Positions 23,492 to 34,700 of a stretch of DNA of 64,000 nucleotides are shown here, piece by piece. Numbering within the stretch: the stretch's first letter is position 1; every line of letters starts with the position of its first letter. Made by a program: the position numbers and the translations under genes. The notes below the pieces were generated by a model. It saw only the letters and a list, made by a program, of their open reading frames with translations, searched no databases and was not told the DNA's origin. This stretch comes from Trichinella spiralis (lineage: Eukaryota; Nematoda; Enoplea; Trichinellida; Trichinellidae): NCBI GenBank assembly GCA_000181795.3, contig CM012953.1:2451028-2515027 (forward strand), in the 5' to 3' direction.

Positions 23492-26400
23492 ATGCATATT
23501 GGATGGATTTTCGTTTTATGCTTCTCTTTTCTAAGATATTCAGTAGCTACATCAAAATGTTATGATTTGAATGGTAATATGGAAGCAGATTGGTAAGAGA
23601 TTGTTATTCTTTGACCTTCTGTTTGCCCTAAACGTTAATGCGGAATATGCGTAGCGTCGCCTTTTGAAGGCAAAGAGACCACTTTCACTAAAATGTATTT
23701 TATTGATAAATAATGAAATACGTTGCTAGTGCAATCAAGTTGACACAATGAATTTTTTATAACATAATGAATAACCATAGAAGCTATAGCAGGGCACTAA
23801 TGATATCATTCTAATTCCACCATGTAATCATATCCATTATTTCCCAAAGAATTTCAAATCATTGTGAATATTTTATTTTAATTGAAAATGATTTTGGATT
23901 TCCATTGATTAATTAGGAATTTAGGCTACAACATCTTGTAATAAATATGCGAATTAGTCTGAAAATCTTGAACATGCCAACGTATCTTGAACTTATAAAT
24001 TATTTAATTTAAGCTGTTTTAATGTTGCTTGCCATATCTTTAAATATACATAACTTTATTATTTTATTTGTAACTTCGTTAAAAAATCGGTTCACATCTT
24101 TGTACAACGTAAAGATATTATTTAAGATAGTGATCTGCTTGATATCATTAGGCATGGACAAAATTTAAGGAAAATGCATTATGAAAATGATAAAACGTAC
24201 CACTTCATGGGATTGTAATCTCAAAAGGAAATCGATGTGCAATATTACAAAACTAAATCACTAAAGCCACATCGACATACCACATTAGAAGAGTGTTTTA
24301 TTTCTAAATTTCAAATTATATTTAATTTGACTGAAATAAAGAAATAGAGCAGTTCAGTAGGATTACTAAATTTAAATGATCACCTACATGTGGATTCATG
24401 ATCAAGTATACCTGAATTTGCACACGCACGAATTAGTATGTCATCATCCTTGAAGTGCATACTGTTGCAAATTTTAAACAAAAAAAGTTGTTTTTAGCAA
24501 ACAATTTTTCATTTATGGAAGTACATATTTAGAAAATAAAAAATTTGTAAAATAGATATACATACAGTAAAGAAAAGAAATAGTGCATTTTTAATTAATT
24601 TATTTGTTTTACATGCATGTTTGCTAGATCCAGGTAAAAATAACTTGCAAATAAACAGCAGCTGTATTAACTTACTGAATTGATTAACGTACAGTGGCGG
24701 AAAATGTCAAATACATTTTTGTGTTGCTGATAATTCTTTCTCCTTAGTTATTTATGTAAAGGAGGAACGTGTCTTGAGCAACAGTTGAAATGTTCTTCTG
24801 AATAGTCAATTTTACATCTTCTTAATAGACAAAATTTAGACTTAATGCAGCAAAAAATTTAAAAAAATTTAATAAATAATTATTAATTATAAATAAATGA
24901 AAATTATGAAACGATTAGCAAAAGAATTCAATAACTTATTACTTATCCTATGTAGGGTTGTTGTATATAAAGCTCCAGCTCAGAATGCAGGAAAAGCATT
25001 GATTGCAGGAGCTGGAGCTAATGCATGGCAAAATATTCCAGATGTTACGAGAAATAATGGACATGCAGTTTTTAAACCACTTGAACATGTCATTGCGGCA
25101 AATCAAAATAACAGATTTATTGCCTACAACAATATCCCACCGGATGTTCCAAAAGTAAAAACAAAATCAAACAGCAAAGGTAACAACAACAAAGGTTAAA
25201 ACGAAAACAACAAATCTTCTAATTATTATTCTACATAGGTGTTTTAATGATGAATCCGGGAGTTGCAGATGAAGCTTCATGGATTGTTCACACAATACCA
25301 GGATTCCCGAAAGCGCTAACAGGATATGTATTTCCACCTGCAGAAATTCAGAAAGGACATTTGTTTATCTGTTTGACAATTAAAGAAAGCGAAATTGATG
25401 CAATTGGTAAATTTATTTGCATGAAAAAGATTACACTTACGCAGAACTATTTGGAAGATGTTTCACATTTCATGCAGAAAAAGAATTTGAAGCAAATATA
25501 TTTGAATAATAATTTCATATGATAAAATGCATGCAATTTTTAGCGATGGCCTTGAGAATTGCAACTCCACTGATATATCACAATGATATACCAGATGATC
25601 CAGCTCGACCAAATCTGAAAAAATTGGTTAATGGCGAATCAAGATTAACGCCACCGTTAACCGTGACACAGCAAATTTCTACAGCAGCTGCTCAAGGATT
25701 GAAAATGACAATATATAGTAAAAGTGAAAAATCAAAATATGGTAAGTCACATGTGTTACTGCGAAATTTCCAGAACAAACATCTGGCAGAATTTTGCTCT
25801 GCTAACATAAATCTGCTTTTATAATTTGTTTTGTATTTTACAGTAATAGTATATGCGGCAAACAGAAAAAAGTTTGCTAAAATTATCGTCATAATAATTA
25901 TTTGATGCAGAGAAACATATTATACGTTAAGAAAAGTTGCAGCATTTTTTGCAGAAATATAGAATGATTTTGAAAAACGTTATTGCAATCAACGCAGTGA
26001 GCAGCACACATTTTTGCTATTTTAAGGTGTGCTTTCTTAATATTACCTCAATATAAGTATTTGAACGGATAAAATTAAACGTTGTTTATTGAAACTTGCT
26101 CTGAATTTTAAATAAATTTCACAGAAACCAATTACAGAGATTTACCGAAGAGTACTTGTGAAGAAATTAAAAACAGGCATTAAAGTTTGGACAACAAGAG
26201 ATAAAACATTGAAAAGTGATTGTCGGATTTTGGGCAGAAGTATAAAATTAGTAACAAGTCCCATTGCTGTTGATGGTCAAGCAAGTTCTCTTGAAAGTGA
26301 TGTCTCTCAGTGGTTAATTAGTGAACCAGGAAACAAATTTTGTGTTATTGACAAACCTTATCATGTACATTTGAAGTTGTAAGAAGCAGTCGTTTAAGAA

Positions 26401-26516
26401 AATACTTTTTTTAGAAAAGCCAAACAAAAGAGCCAGCAATAGCGGTTTGCATTGATGATGCTACAATTTTTGGTCATTTCAATCGAATTGGTCAGAATGT
26501 AGAAAATTGCACATGA
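23492..26516 (+). CDS. DNase II-like secreted protein, catalytic motifs lost
   Basis: Six exons (23492-23592, 24956-25179, 25239-25406, 25544-25741, 26138-26364, 26415-26516) sum to 1,020 bases, 339 residues, near the family norm of 350-360. A signal peptide (MHIGWIFVLCFSFLRYSVAT) is followed by a family-type DWVVVYKAP start, WIVHTIPGFPKALTGYVFPP, and the C-terminal region with FCVID and AVCIDD. DNase II is a lysosomal acid endonuclease of the phospholipase D fold using two HxK motifs. Here motif 1 (normally GHTKG) reads SNSKG near residue 106, and motif 2 (normally DHSKW) reads DVSQW near residues 286-290. Both catalytic histidines and one lysine are replaced, so it is probably a non-catalytic relative. 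Large DNase II-like families with altered active sites are known in Trichinella. Intron 1 (1.36 kb) is unusually long here. AATAAA lies at 26,567. A decayed relative lies downstream. Confidence 0.85.
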
Positions 26517-27300
26517 AGGTACAAGGATGATGGCGGAACTCATTTCATGTCTGAAAACTTTAATTGAATAAAACAGAAATTAAATTTACTCTATGTACGT
26601 GAGATTTAACAAAATATATTTCAATGAACAGTTCGACAAGAACCATATTTTAGTTTGTTGCTTTTTTACATAGTTTATTAAGCTGCAACCTTATTCACAA
26701 TCGTTTCTGTAATAAGCAATTTTATCATAATTAGTATCTTTAGCAAGGATTGCACAGATCATTTTGCACATTGAATGAACATTGGTAATGTTATATCTGT
26801 CAGTTTTTGTTTGAATAATTGAAAATTCTTTAAAAAGAAGATATATGCCTTATTTAATTTTCTATTAATTTTGATTTCATAGAAACATGTTTCCGAGCGT
26901 TATTGCGCATTTTTTCAATAAATTAAATCATATTCTCATTATTCAGAACAATCTGATAATATTTAAGTAATGAATTCATATTGCAAAGCGTACATATTGC
27001 AAAATAAAACTGATCTTAACCGTATGCATGTTTTTTAAGCATTCCCTGTCTTCAGTATACAAAAAGTTGATATAATTTTTTCTGGAAATAAAATTCTTTC
27101 TCTAAAATGATATTTCAATAAACAATCCATTTTGATCACACTTTACTGGACATATTGCTCCTCACTACTTATATTGTTTAAATGATATTTTATCTATGAA
27201 ATGATAAATTAATAGAAAATGAGTGTTCAAGCCATTTTGAAGAAAAACATTTTAGATGTGAAGCTTTATTTAAATTATTATATCTTATAAGAAAATATTT
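26517..27300. other. Non-coding, AT-rich
   Basis: No exon, element or strong repeat was recognised between the DNase II-like gene and the decayed duplicate. Confidence 0.4.
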
Positions 27301-27304
27301 ATTT

Positions 27305-28200
27305 ACAGTGCAATGGGTCAACATTTATTTTACAAGTTTAAAATCTGTATTTATTTGATTGAATAATAAATCTTAGAAAATTTACAACAACAAAAGAAGC
27401 TGCTTAATGATTTAATAGAGTGACAAACATAACGAATCTCAAGATGCTTGTTAATGCATACTGCTTTATAGACTGATGTTAATGCACTTCAGATGGATTT
27501 TTGTTTTATGGTTCAGTTGTCCAAGATATGGTCTAGCTACATCAAAATGTTATGATTTAGATAGCACTGCGCCAACTGATTAGTGATTGTCATTTTTCAA
27601 AGTTCTGCTTGTTCAGAACGTTCATGCAGAATATGCGTAGCGTCTTCTTCTGAAAGCAATGAAATCACTTTCAGCGTTTCTATTCTTTCACTTTCATCAA
27701 TAATATTGATAAATAATATAATACATTGATGATGGACTCCAATTTATATAATTAATTGTTCAGTACAGTCATGAATAACAACGACAGCTCTGGCATAACA
27801 TAATAAACATTTGCATTTGCAATTATATCTTTTTAATTTGATAATGTATTTATATAATTATTTCCCGAAGCAGTTCAAATAACTGTGATTCTTTTAGCAG
27901 AAAGTGATTTTAGATATCCACTGAATATTTTTTTCACAAGAATGCAGTTTCTGAATGCAACAGCTGCAATGGAACTTATTATAAATTTGCAAATTAGTCT
28001 GAAAAATCCTGAACGCGCCAAGATATGTAAATTATTGAATTTAAGCTGTTTTTATGTTGTTTCACATATTTTTCAATGTACCTAAATTTCTTTTATTATT
28101 TTATTTCTTACTTCGTTGAAAAACCAGTTCTTATCTTATCACAACGTGAAGATATAAAGAAAAGAATCTGATTGCTTTGCTTTGCCAGGCAAGGACAAAT
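27305..28200 (+). pseudogene. Decayed duplicate of DNase II-like exon 1 and flanks
   Basis: Aligns, with many substitutions and indels, to about 23,335-24,170, covering sequence upstream of the DNase II-like gene, its first exon and the start of intron 1. The exon equivalent, 27,482-27,583, still reads as a signal peptide followed by ATSKCYDLD, but the last codon is TAG where the working copy has TG|GTAAGA, removing both tryptophan and the splice donor. Flanking similarity includes GCAGAATATGCGTAGCGTC against GCGGAATATGCGTAGCGTC. No counterparts of exons 2-6 were found, so this is a partial, dead copy. Confidence 0.75.
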
Positions 28201-28654
28201 TTCAGTGATGGCACATTAGGAAATGATAGCCATATACTATTACATACAATTTCAATATTTATGTGAAATCTATATGCAATGTTGTAAAATCTGAATGCTG
28301 AAGCAGCATTCTAAACGTTGAATTAGCACAGCAGTTTTTTTGAAAATTCAAATGATATTTAATTGAAATGAAATACAGAAACAACGCTTTTATTCCGGTT
28401 ACATTTTTGTGTATAATTAATTATAATTATACATCTGCTCATCAAACCTATGAAATTTGTATTTGAGCTAAGCTAACTCGATTTATTGCTTGTGTACTAT
28501 TCAGCATTTTATATAACTTGTTCAAAGTTTGCATTGTATTTATTTATTTGTGAATTTAATAAAGTTTAATATAACTTTTAATGGTAAAAATTTATTCACT
28601 GGTGAAAACTATAATACAATGTAGCACAATAAAATAAAATACAATGTACAGTAC

Positions 28655-28811
28655 AATACTATACAATGCAATACAATACAATACAATATAATATAATATA
28701 ATATAATATAATATAATATAATATAATATAATATAATATAATATAATACAATACAATACAATATAATATAATATAATATAATTTAATTTAATTTAATTTA
28801 ATTTAATTTAA
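28655..28811. repeat. Pentanucleotide array with drifting unit
   Basis: Successive blocks of AATAC, AATAT and AATTT-type five-base units, with a return to AATAC units in the middle. Period five is kept across all blocks. Confidence 0.9.
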
Positions 28812-29060
28812 TACTGATATATTAAATAAGTTATACTATAATTACTGCTCTATAAACCGGAAAATTTGCTATGGAAAAAACTTAAAAATGAAAATTATAC
28901 GTATTGCATGTAATTTCATTTAAATAGCAAGAAATTCACTAATATTTTTATTTTGAAGAGAGTACAACTATTTTTTACGATATGACCCGTTATAAAATAT
29001 CAATAATTAAGGCACATTTTAACATGAAATTCTTGGGATAGTCCATAAAGAACACAATTT

Positions 29061-29244
29061 TCAATGCGTTTTCTTATTGATCGTTGACGGCGTTATCTCA
29101 CCGGATATTTTATTACTGATCGTTGACAGCACTGTACATTCATGCCGTTCCCTTAGGCACCTACTCTAACTTTGTTCGGTTAGTAGTCACGAAAAAAAAA
29201 CCGAATGCATGAACGTCCAACAACCGATAAGAAAACACGTTACG
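29061..29244. mobile_element. Small inverted-repeat element (MITE-like)
   Basis: The ends are imperfect inverted repeats: GCGTTTTCTTATTGATCGTTG at the left against the reverse complement of CAACCGATAAGAAAACACG at the right. Inside the left half, ATTGATCGTTGACGGC recurs as ACTGATCGTTGACAGC. No coding capacity; superfamily not assigned. Confidence 0.55.
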
Positions 29245-30278
29245 TCATGCTCTTGTTCAAATAAACAAACTTCATTCTTTACCAATACTGCTGAAATAAG
29301 TAATTCGTAATTTTTCTCATCATTAACATTTAAACTGAAACGTAACTGCATATTCTTCAAATAAATAATCTTTTATCGTTTCATCTACATTAATTTTATT
29401 AAATCTCATCTAAAAAATCAAAATAAGGTGTATGAAAGATTCATGCTTCTGCCAATCAAGAACGAGAATAAAATAGACACCCCTTATTAACTCGGATAGT
29501 GAAGGAACAAAGTTCTACAAGAAAAAACACTCTATACTAGAAACATAACAAAAAAATTGCACAATCAAGACACACCAAATCGGAAATTTCAATACACTAA
29601 AGCACGCATTATGATTATATTGATGATCAAGTACACTTTAGAAGTTCTGCTTTCTACATAAGAAATTGATGCTTCGAAAATTATTTTTCTATGACTACGT
29701 AAACTGATATTATAATAATATATACACTTCATAATATAATATCAATAAATTATATGCCAGATATGTTTTAAATAAAGTTTTGATCATGTTTGTCAGGCAT
29801 TTGAATCTTTATTCCTTACTAGTTGCGTTGATGAAAGCTAATATTGTTAAATAAATATGTTTAAATGTATATGTACATAGATATGTTTGTTTATTAGTGT
29901 TACTTTAAATTTTACTGCTATTAACTGCTTTAATAATATGATAAAAGCTATGAAAATATTTATCAGTTTTTTTTGTCTTTATTATTTTTTCATACTGTAA
30001 ATTTCATACGGTCTTTTGTTCTATAATTTTTTTATTAAAACAATGTTTAATTTGTATGGCTGCAGATTTCTATTGCTTTAAAGATTTAAAATATTTATAT
30101 ATATTTAAAATAAAAGATATTAATTTCATCGAGCATCATAATATTATTAATATGTTAAAATCTTTATCTTTTGAAACACAGTATTGAATTCCTTTTATTA
30201 ATCTAATGAATATTTGCTGATTTGCTATGAACATATCTTTTATTTAAGTGTATTTTCAGTTTTTCGAGCAGATTACTT
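29245..30278. other. Non-coding spacer
   Basis: AT-rich, with no exon-like sequence seen. A 3' splice-site-like TATTTTCAG at about 30,251-30,259 directly precedes the next gene. Confidence 0.4.
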
Positions 30279-31461
30279 ATGCATCGCCGTAATTTCTCCA
30301 AATCCAATCGTATGATCGCCGAGGAATATCAGCACACCCTTGCACTAAGTGCAACAAAGTTTGGTGTCGTTATAAAAACTTTCATAAAAGAGTATGAAAG
30401 AATACATGATTTGGTGAATGTATGCTTTTTTATTCTTTTTTTCAGTGCTGATTAAAATAATATATAGTGTTATTAAGAGTATATTTCAGGTTAGAATGAA
30501 CTGTGGCCAGATTATATCTGGAAGTGAATATGCTGAACTTGTTTTGAAGATGTCGGACGCAATTTCGAAAATAGTATTTGCATTTTATAATTTCTATTGC
30601 TTATAAAGTGTTTAATATATTTTGTTATATAAATTATAATATATTACTCCTTAGCATTGCGTAAATAAGAAAAATTGTTTTGCTTATATTCATTTATACA
30701 AATTTTTTTTCAAGTTTTCTTAGTGATGTTTACATTACATTACATATTCTAATTTTTAACTGTAATATTGTTTTTATCTTTATACCGAAACTACGAAATA
30801 GTGAAATATTGAGCTGAATACTTGATTCGATTCACTGTTTCATATATACATATGAAGTATGAATTATAATTTTGTTGTTTTTAGTTTAAACCTGGAATGC
30901 AGCTAGTGGAAATGGGAAATGAACTGCTCGATACAATTAACAAAATGGAACAACTTAATATTTTCAGTCTTGGGAACGCATCATATCCATTTTCGATGTG
31001 GATATTTGGAATTGCAGTATCCATTAAAGATATATCAAAATCGTTGACAGTACTGGAAGTAAACTTTTTGGAATTTTTGTCAGCAATCCAGCGTGTGAAG
31101 TGTTAAAAATTATTTGTTATTTCGAATTGCAACACTTCACATTGAACTGAACGTTCGTTTTCCTTATATTAAAACGAATGGCATCCAACCATGTGTAACT
31201 TTTATGATAATGCAGAATAAAGTAAACAAAAACGTTGTACATCAGCGAATTACAATGATCATGTTGACATTTTTAATAAGTTCTGAATTTCATTAAACAT
31301 TTATAATTATCAATACAAACATCATGATGATAAAACTACGACAAAAAAAATTTTTGTGGCTTTATTTTCAGACTTTAAGTAGTCGTAAAGTTTACGAAGC
31401 AATGATATCTGATCATAAACAAAGTTTATGTACATGTATCATACAACTCACTTTTCATTAA
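30279..31461 (+). CDS. Unrecognised helical protein
   Basis: Four exons, 30279-30419, 30490-30573, 30885-31058 and 31372-31461, all with phase-0 introns and good splice sites, give 162 residues. Composition suggests alpha helices with heptad-like hydrophobic spacing (for example VIKTFIKEYERIHDLVN and GNELLDTINKMEQLNIF). No signal peptide, transmembrane segment or catalytic motif is evident. The start is the first methionine after an acceptor-like TTTTCAG; the frame is open upstream within the exon, so an earlier exon is possible. Exon 4 is the weakest part; alternatively exon 3 reads through its donor and ends at 31,106. It lies 280 bases upstream of POLR3B on the same strand. I do not recognise the family. 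Confidence 0.6.
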
Positions 31462-31744
31462 CCGGTATTACAGTATGAGATCAATACATAGTAGCATGTG
31501 TGGTTATTGTTATTGAAAAGTTTGTAATGTTATGATAATGTTTCTTTGTTGTTTTTTTAGTTGTTATATTAGTTTTTACGAGTTTTATAGCAATTTATAA
31601 AGTTTAAAGAATATTTTATTAAATAAAATTAATCTCATGCTGATTGGCGCCGTCATATCTGGGAATACTTTTTTTGTGAATGAAATTTTTTCATATTGAA
31701 TTTTTTTTGGAATGTAATTCATGTTTCAGAATTGTTAAAGAATA

Positions 31745-34700
31745 ATGATAAAACAAGAAAATCAACCAGTTTCATTTAATAATATTAAAGTAAAAGCTGA
31801 AAGTCGTTGTTCTTCTGTTTATGATAATTCTCTCGGTGGAAAAGGTGAACATTTGGGTTTACCTGTTGATTCATTAGAAGTAAGAGTTTTTATGTTTTTT
31901 GTTTGCAACGAATAATGAATGTAATTTTTTTTATTTTAGCAAAAATGGGCAATTATACCTCACTATCTTAGAACGAAGGGGCTTATAAATCAGCACATTG
32001 ATTCATTCGACTATTTTATTAATTCCGAAGTAAACTGTCCAATGATATGTTTCGATGAAATCAATTATTTTAATGAAGTTCATTTTTAGATTAAAGAAAT
32101 TGTCAAAGCGAATAATATGGTAAGATGTAACGCTGATCCAAGCTTTTATATAAAGTAAATTGATGTTTTTTTTAAAAATAATTCTGTATCATTTTCATCA
32201 ATAATACATTTATGATGTTCTATAAATTTTTAATATAATTGCCTACATTTTTGCGTTAAATGAATTCAATCTTATAGGGTAGGAGGTTATAATTGGTTCA
32301 GTATCAAGGATTCGTTCATACATTTTTATTCTTTTTCTTTTATTTTAGATATATTGACATACGTGTTGGTTTACCGAAAGCAGAAGAAGCAGATTGTTTG
32401 CAAACCTCTGTAACGCCTCATGAATGTCGATTGCGTGATATTACCTATGCTGCTCCAATCTTTGTTGACATAGAATATACTCGTGGAAAAGAGAAGGTGC
32501 TAAGGAAAAATTTTCAAATCGGCAGGTTTGTTGACTTTGTTGTTATTCAATGCTATGCTTTGCTGTTATTAATAATAATAATAATAATAATAATTAGAAT
32601 GCCCATAATGCTTCGCAGCAGTCGTTGCGTATTGAAGGGAAAAAATGAAAAGGAGCTTATTAAAATGAACGAATGTCCATTGGATCCTGGCGGTTATTTT
32701 ATAATAAGAGGTACTGAAAGAGTGGTTCTCATTCAAGAGCAGATGTCGAAGAATCGTATGCTTGTTGCGATGGATAAAACAGACGAAATTAGTTGTGGTG
32801 TTTTGACGTAAGGGTTCAAAAAAAAAGTTTCACATCTCTTAATTCATGACGTTCAAATTTAGGATGACACACATATCTCGGGGTAAAACGTATGTTGTTT
32901 ATAAAAAGGATATATTTTTCATGCGAAATAATCGTCTGACTGAAGTAATTTCAATAGGAGAAGAAAAAGCAAGATTTTTTGATGAATTTTTAAATCGGTT
33001 TTCAGGATATCTCGATGGCAATTATATTCAGAGCGATGGGAATATTGAGTGAAAGGGAAATGCTGCATCTTGTCAGCGGTGAACAAGACTCTTGTTTGGT
33101 ATTTTTGAACACGCTACAAGATCTGCATAAGAGGGAAATTTTCACACAGAAAGATGTAATAGTGGTTTATTTGTTGTATGATTAATTTTGTGAACTCCTT
33201 TTTTTCAGGCGTTGATATTTGTTGGAAATCGAATTAAAGGAAACACATTTTTTATTGCCAAGAATAGCACTGTTAGTAAGGATGAACTGGCGCTTTCATT
33301 TTTGACAGATGTTATTTGTGCTCATGTTCCAGTAAGCAGCTGATAACAAAGAAAGTAATTTCTTATTGTCTTTGACTATGTATTTCGACAGAGCAGTGCT
33401 GGTAATATGAAATTGAAAGCAATCTATATGGGTCTGATGATTCAGCGCATTATTCAAGTTATGCTTGGCAAGGCTACTGTCGATGATCCTGATTATTATG
33501 GAAACAAGCGTCTCGAGTTGGCCGGCTCGTTGCTGGCGTTGTTGTTTGAAGATTTGTTTAAACGATTTAATCAAGAAGTATTTTTCTTTTCATTTTTTAA
33601 ATTCAATTTTCATATTTTTCTAATTGTATGTATTTTTTTTGTTGAAGATTAGTTTATTAACAGACCGTACTATTCAGCGGTTGCGAACTGCGTTGTTTGA
33701 CTTTGTAAAACACATTCCAAAAGATTTAATTACTAATGGATTGTTGAATGCCATTGCAACGGTAAAGCATTCCCAGTGAAGCAACAGATAATAATAATAT
33801 TTGATATTGTTTACGCAGAAATGAATGTTTAAGGGTAACTGGGTTATTCGCAGATACAGGATGGACAGGCATGGCGTCACTCAGATATTATCGCGAATGT
33901 CTTACATAGCAATGCTCGGCATGATGACTCGAATCAATTCTCAGGTAAATGAGTGTAATTTGTTGTTTGACTGTGTTTGTTTAAGTTGATATGTTTTTTT
34001 TTAATTTTAGTTTGAACATACTCGGAAAATGGGTGGTCCGAGGTCTCTTCAACCATCTCAGTGGGGTATGCTTTGTCCGGCCGATACCCCCGAAGGTGAG
34101 GTAGGTGAACAGAAAATGTTTGGTTTAATTGTTCAATTTTGAATAAAACACTTTTAAGCCGTGTGGTTTGATCAAGAGTTTGGCATTGCTGTCGCACATA
34201 ACTACTGATTCTGAAGAATTGCCTGTGAAAAAAGCGTTTTGCAATTTAGGAGTAGAAGATGTAAATTACTTGAGTACAGAAGTTCTTTTGCATCCATCTA
34301 CCAGTTTTGTTTTTCTCAATGGTTTACTTTTTGCTTGTTTTATTTGAATTCATTTTTTGAAATTCATCTTTCATATAGGTGTTCTGTTTGGCATAACAAG
34401 AGACGTTGTTCAGCTTTATAACTCGTTGAGGTACATGCGTCGGCATGGCTTTTTGAATAAATTTGTAAATCTCTTCTTGAACGAAGAGCAGCGAACTTTG
34501 TACGTTTCTTGTGATGGTGGACGAATATGTAGGTAAGGAAAGTAATAATTTAAAAATTTACTCAACCTTTGTATGTAATTTTTCAGCACCGCATGATGAA
34601 ATAGTTGCAAATTGTGAAAGTGATGTATTTTCTTGTAGGCCTTATATAATTGTGGAAAATGGGAAATCATTGCTTCAACATCATCACTTGCGCGAGTTGG

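Noticed and set aside
25407-25522. Extension of DNase II-like exon 3 to a stop at 25,522
   Set aside because: Splicing at the GTAAAT donor to 25,544 continues family-like sequence and keeps the total length divisible by three.
34511-34640. In-frame extension between POLR3B exons
   Set aside because: It is an intron that happens to be open; the joined exons match the conserved [12 protein letters not shown] segment.
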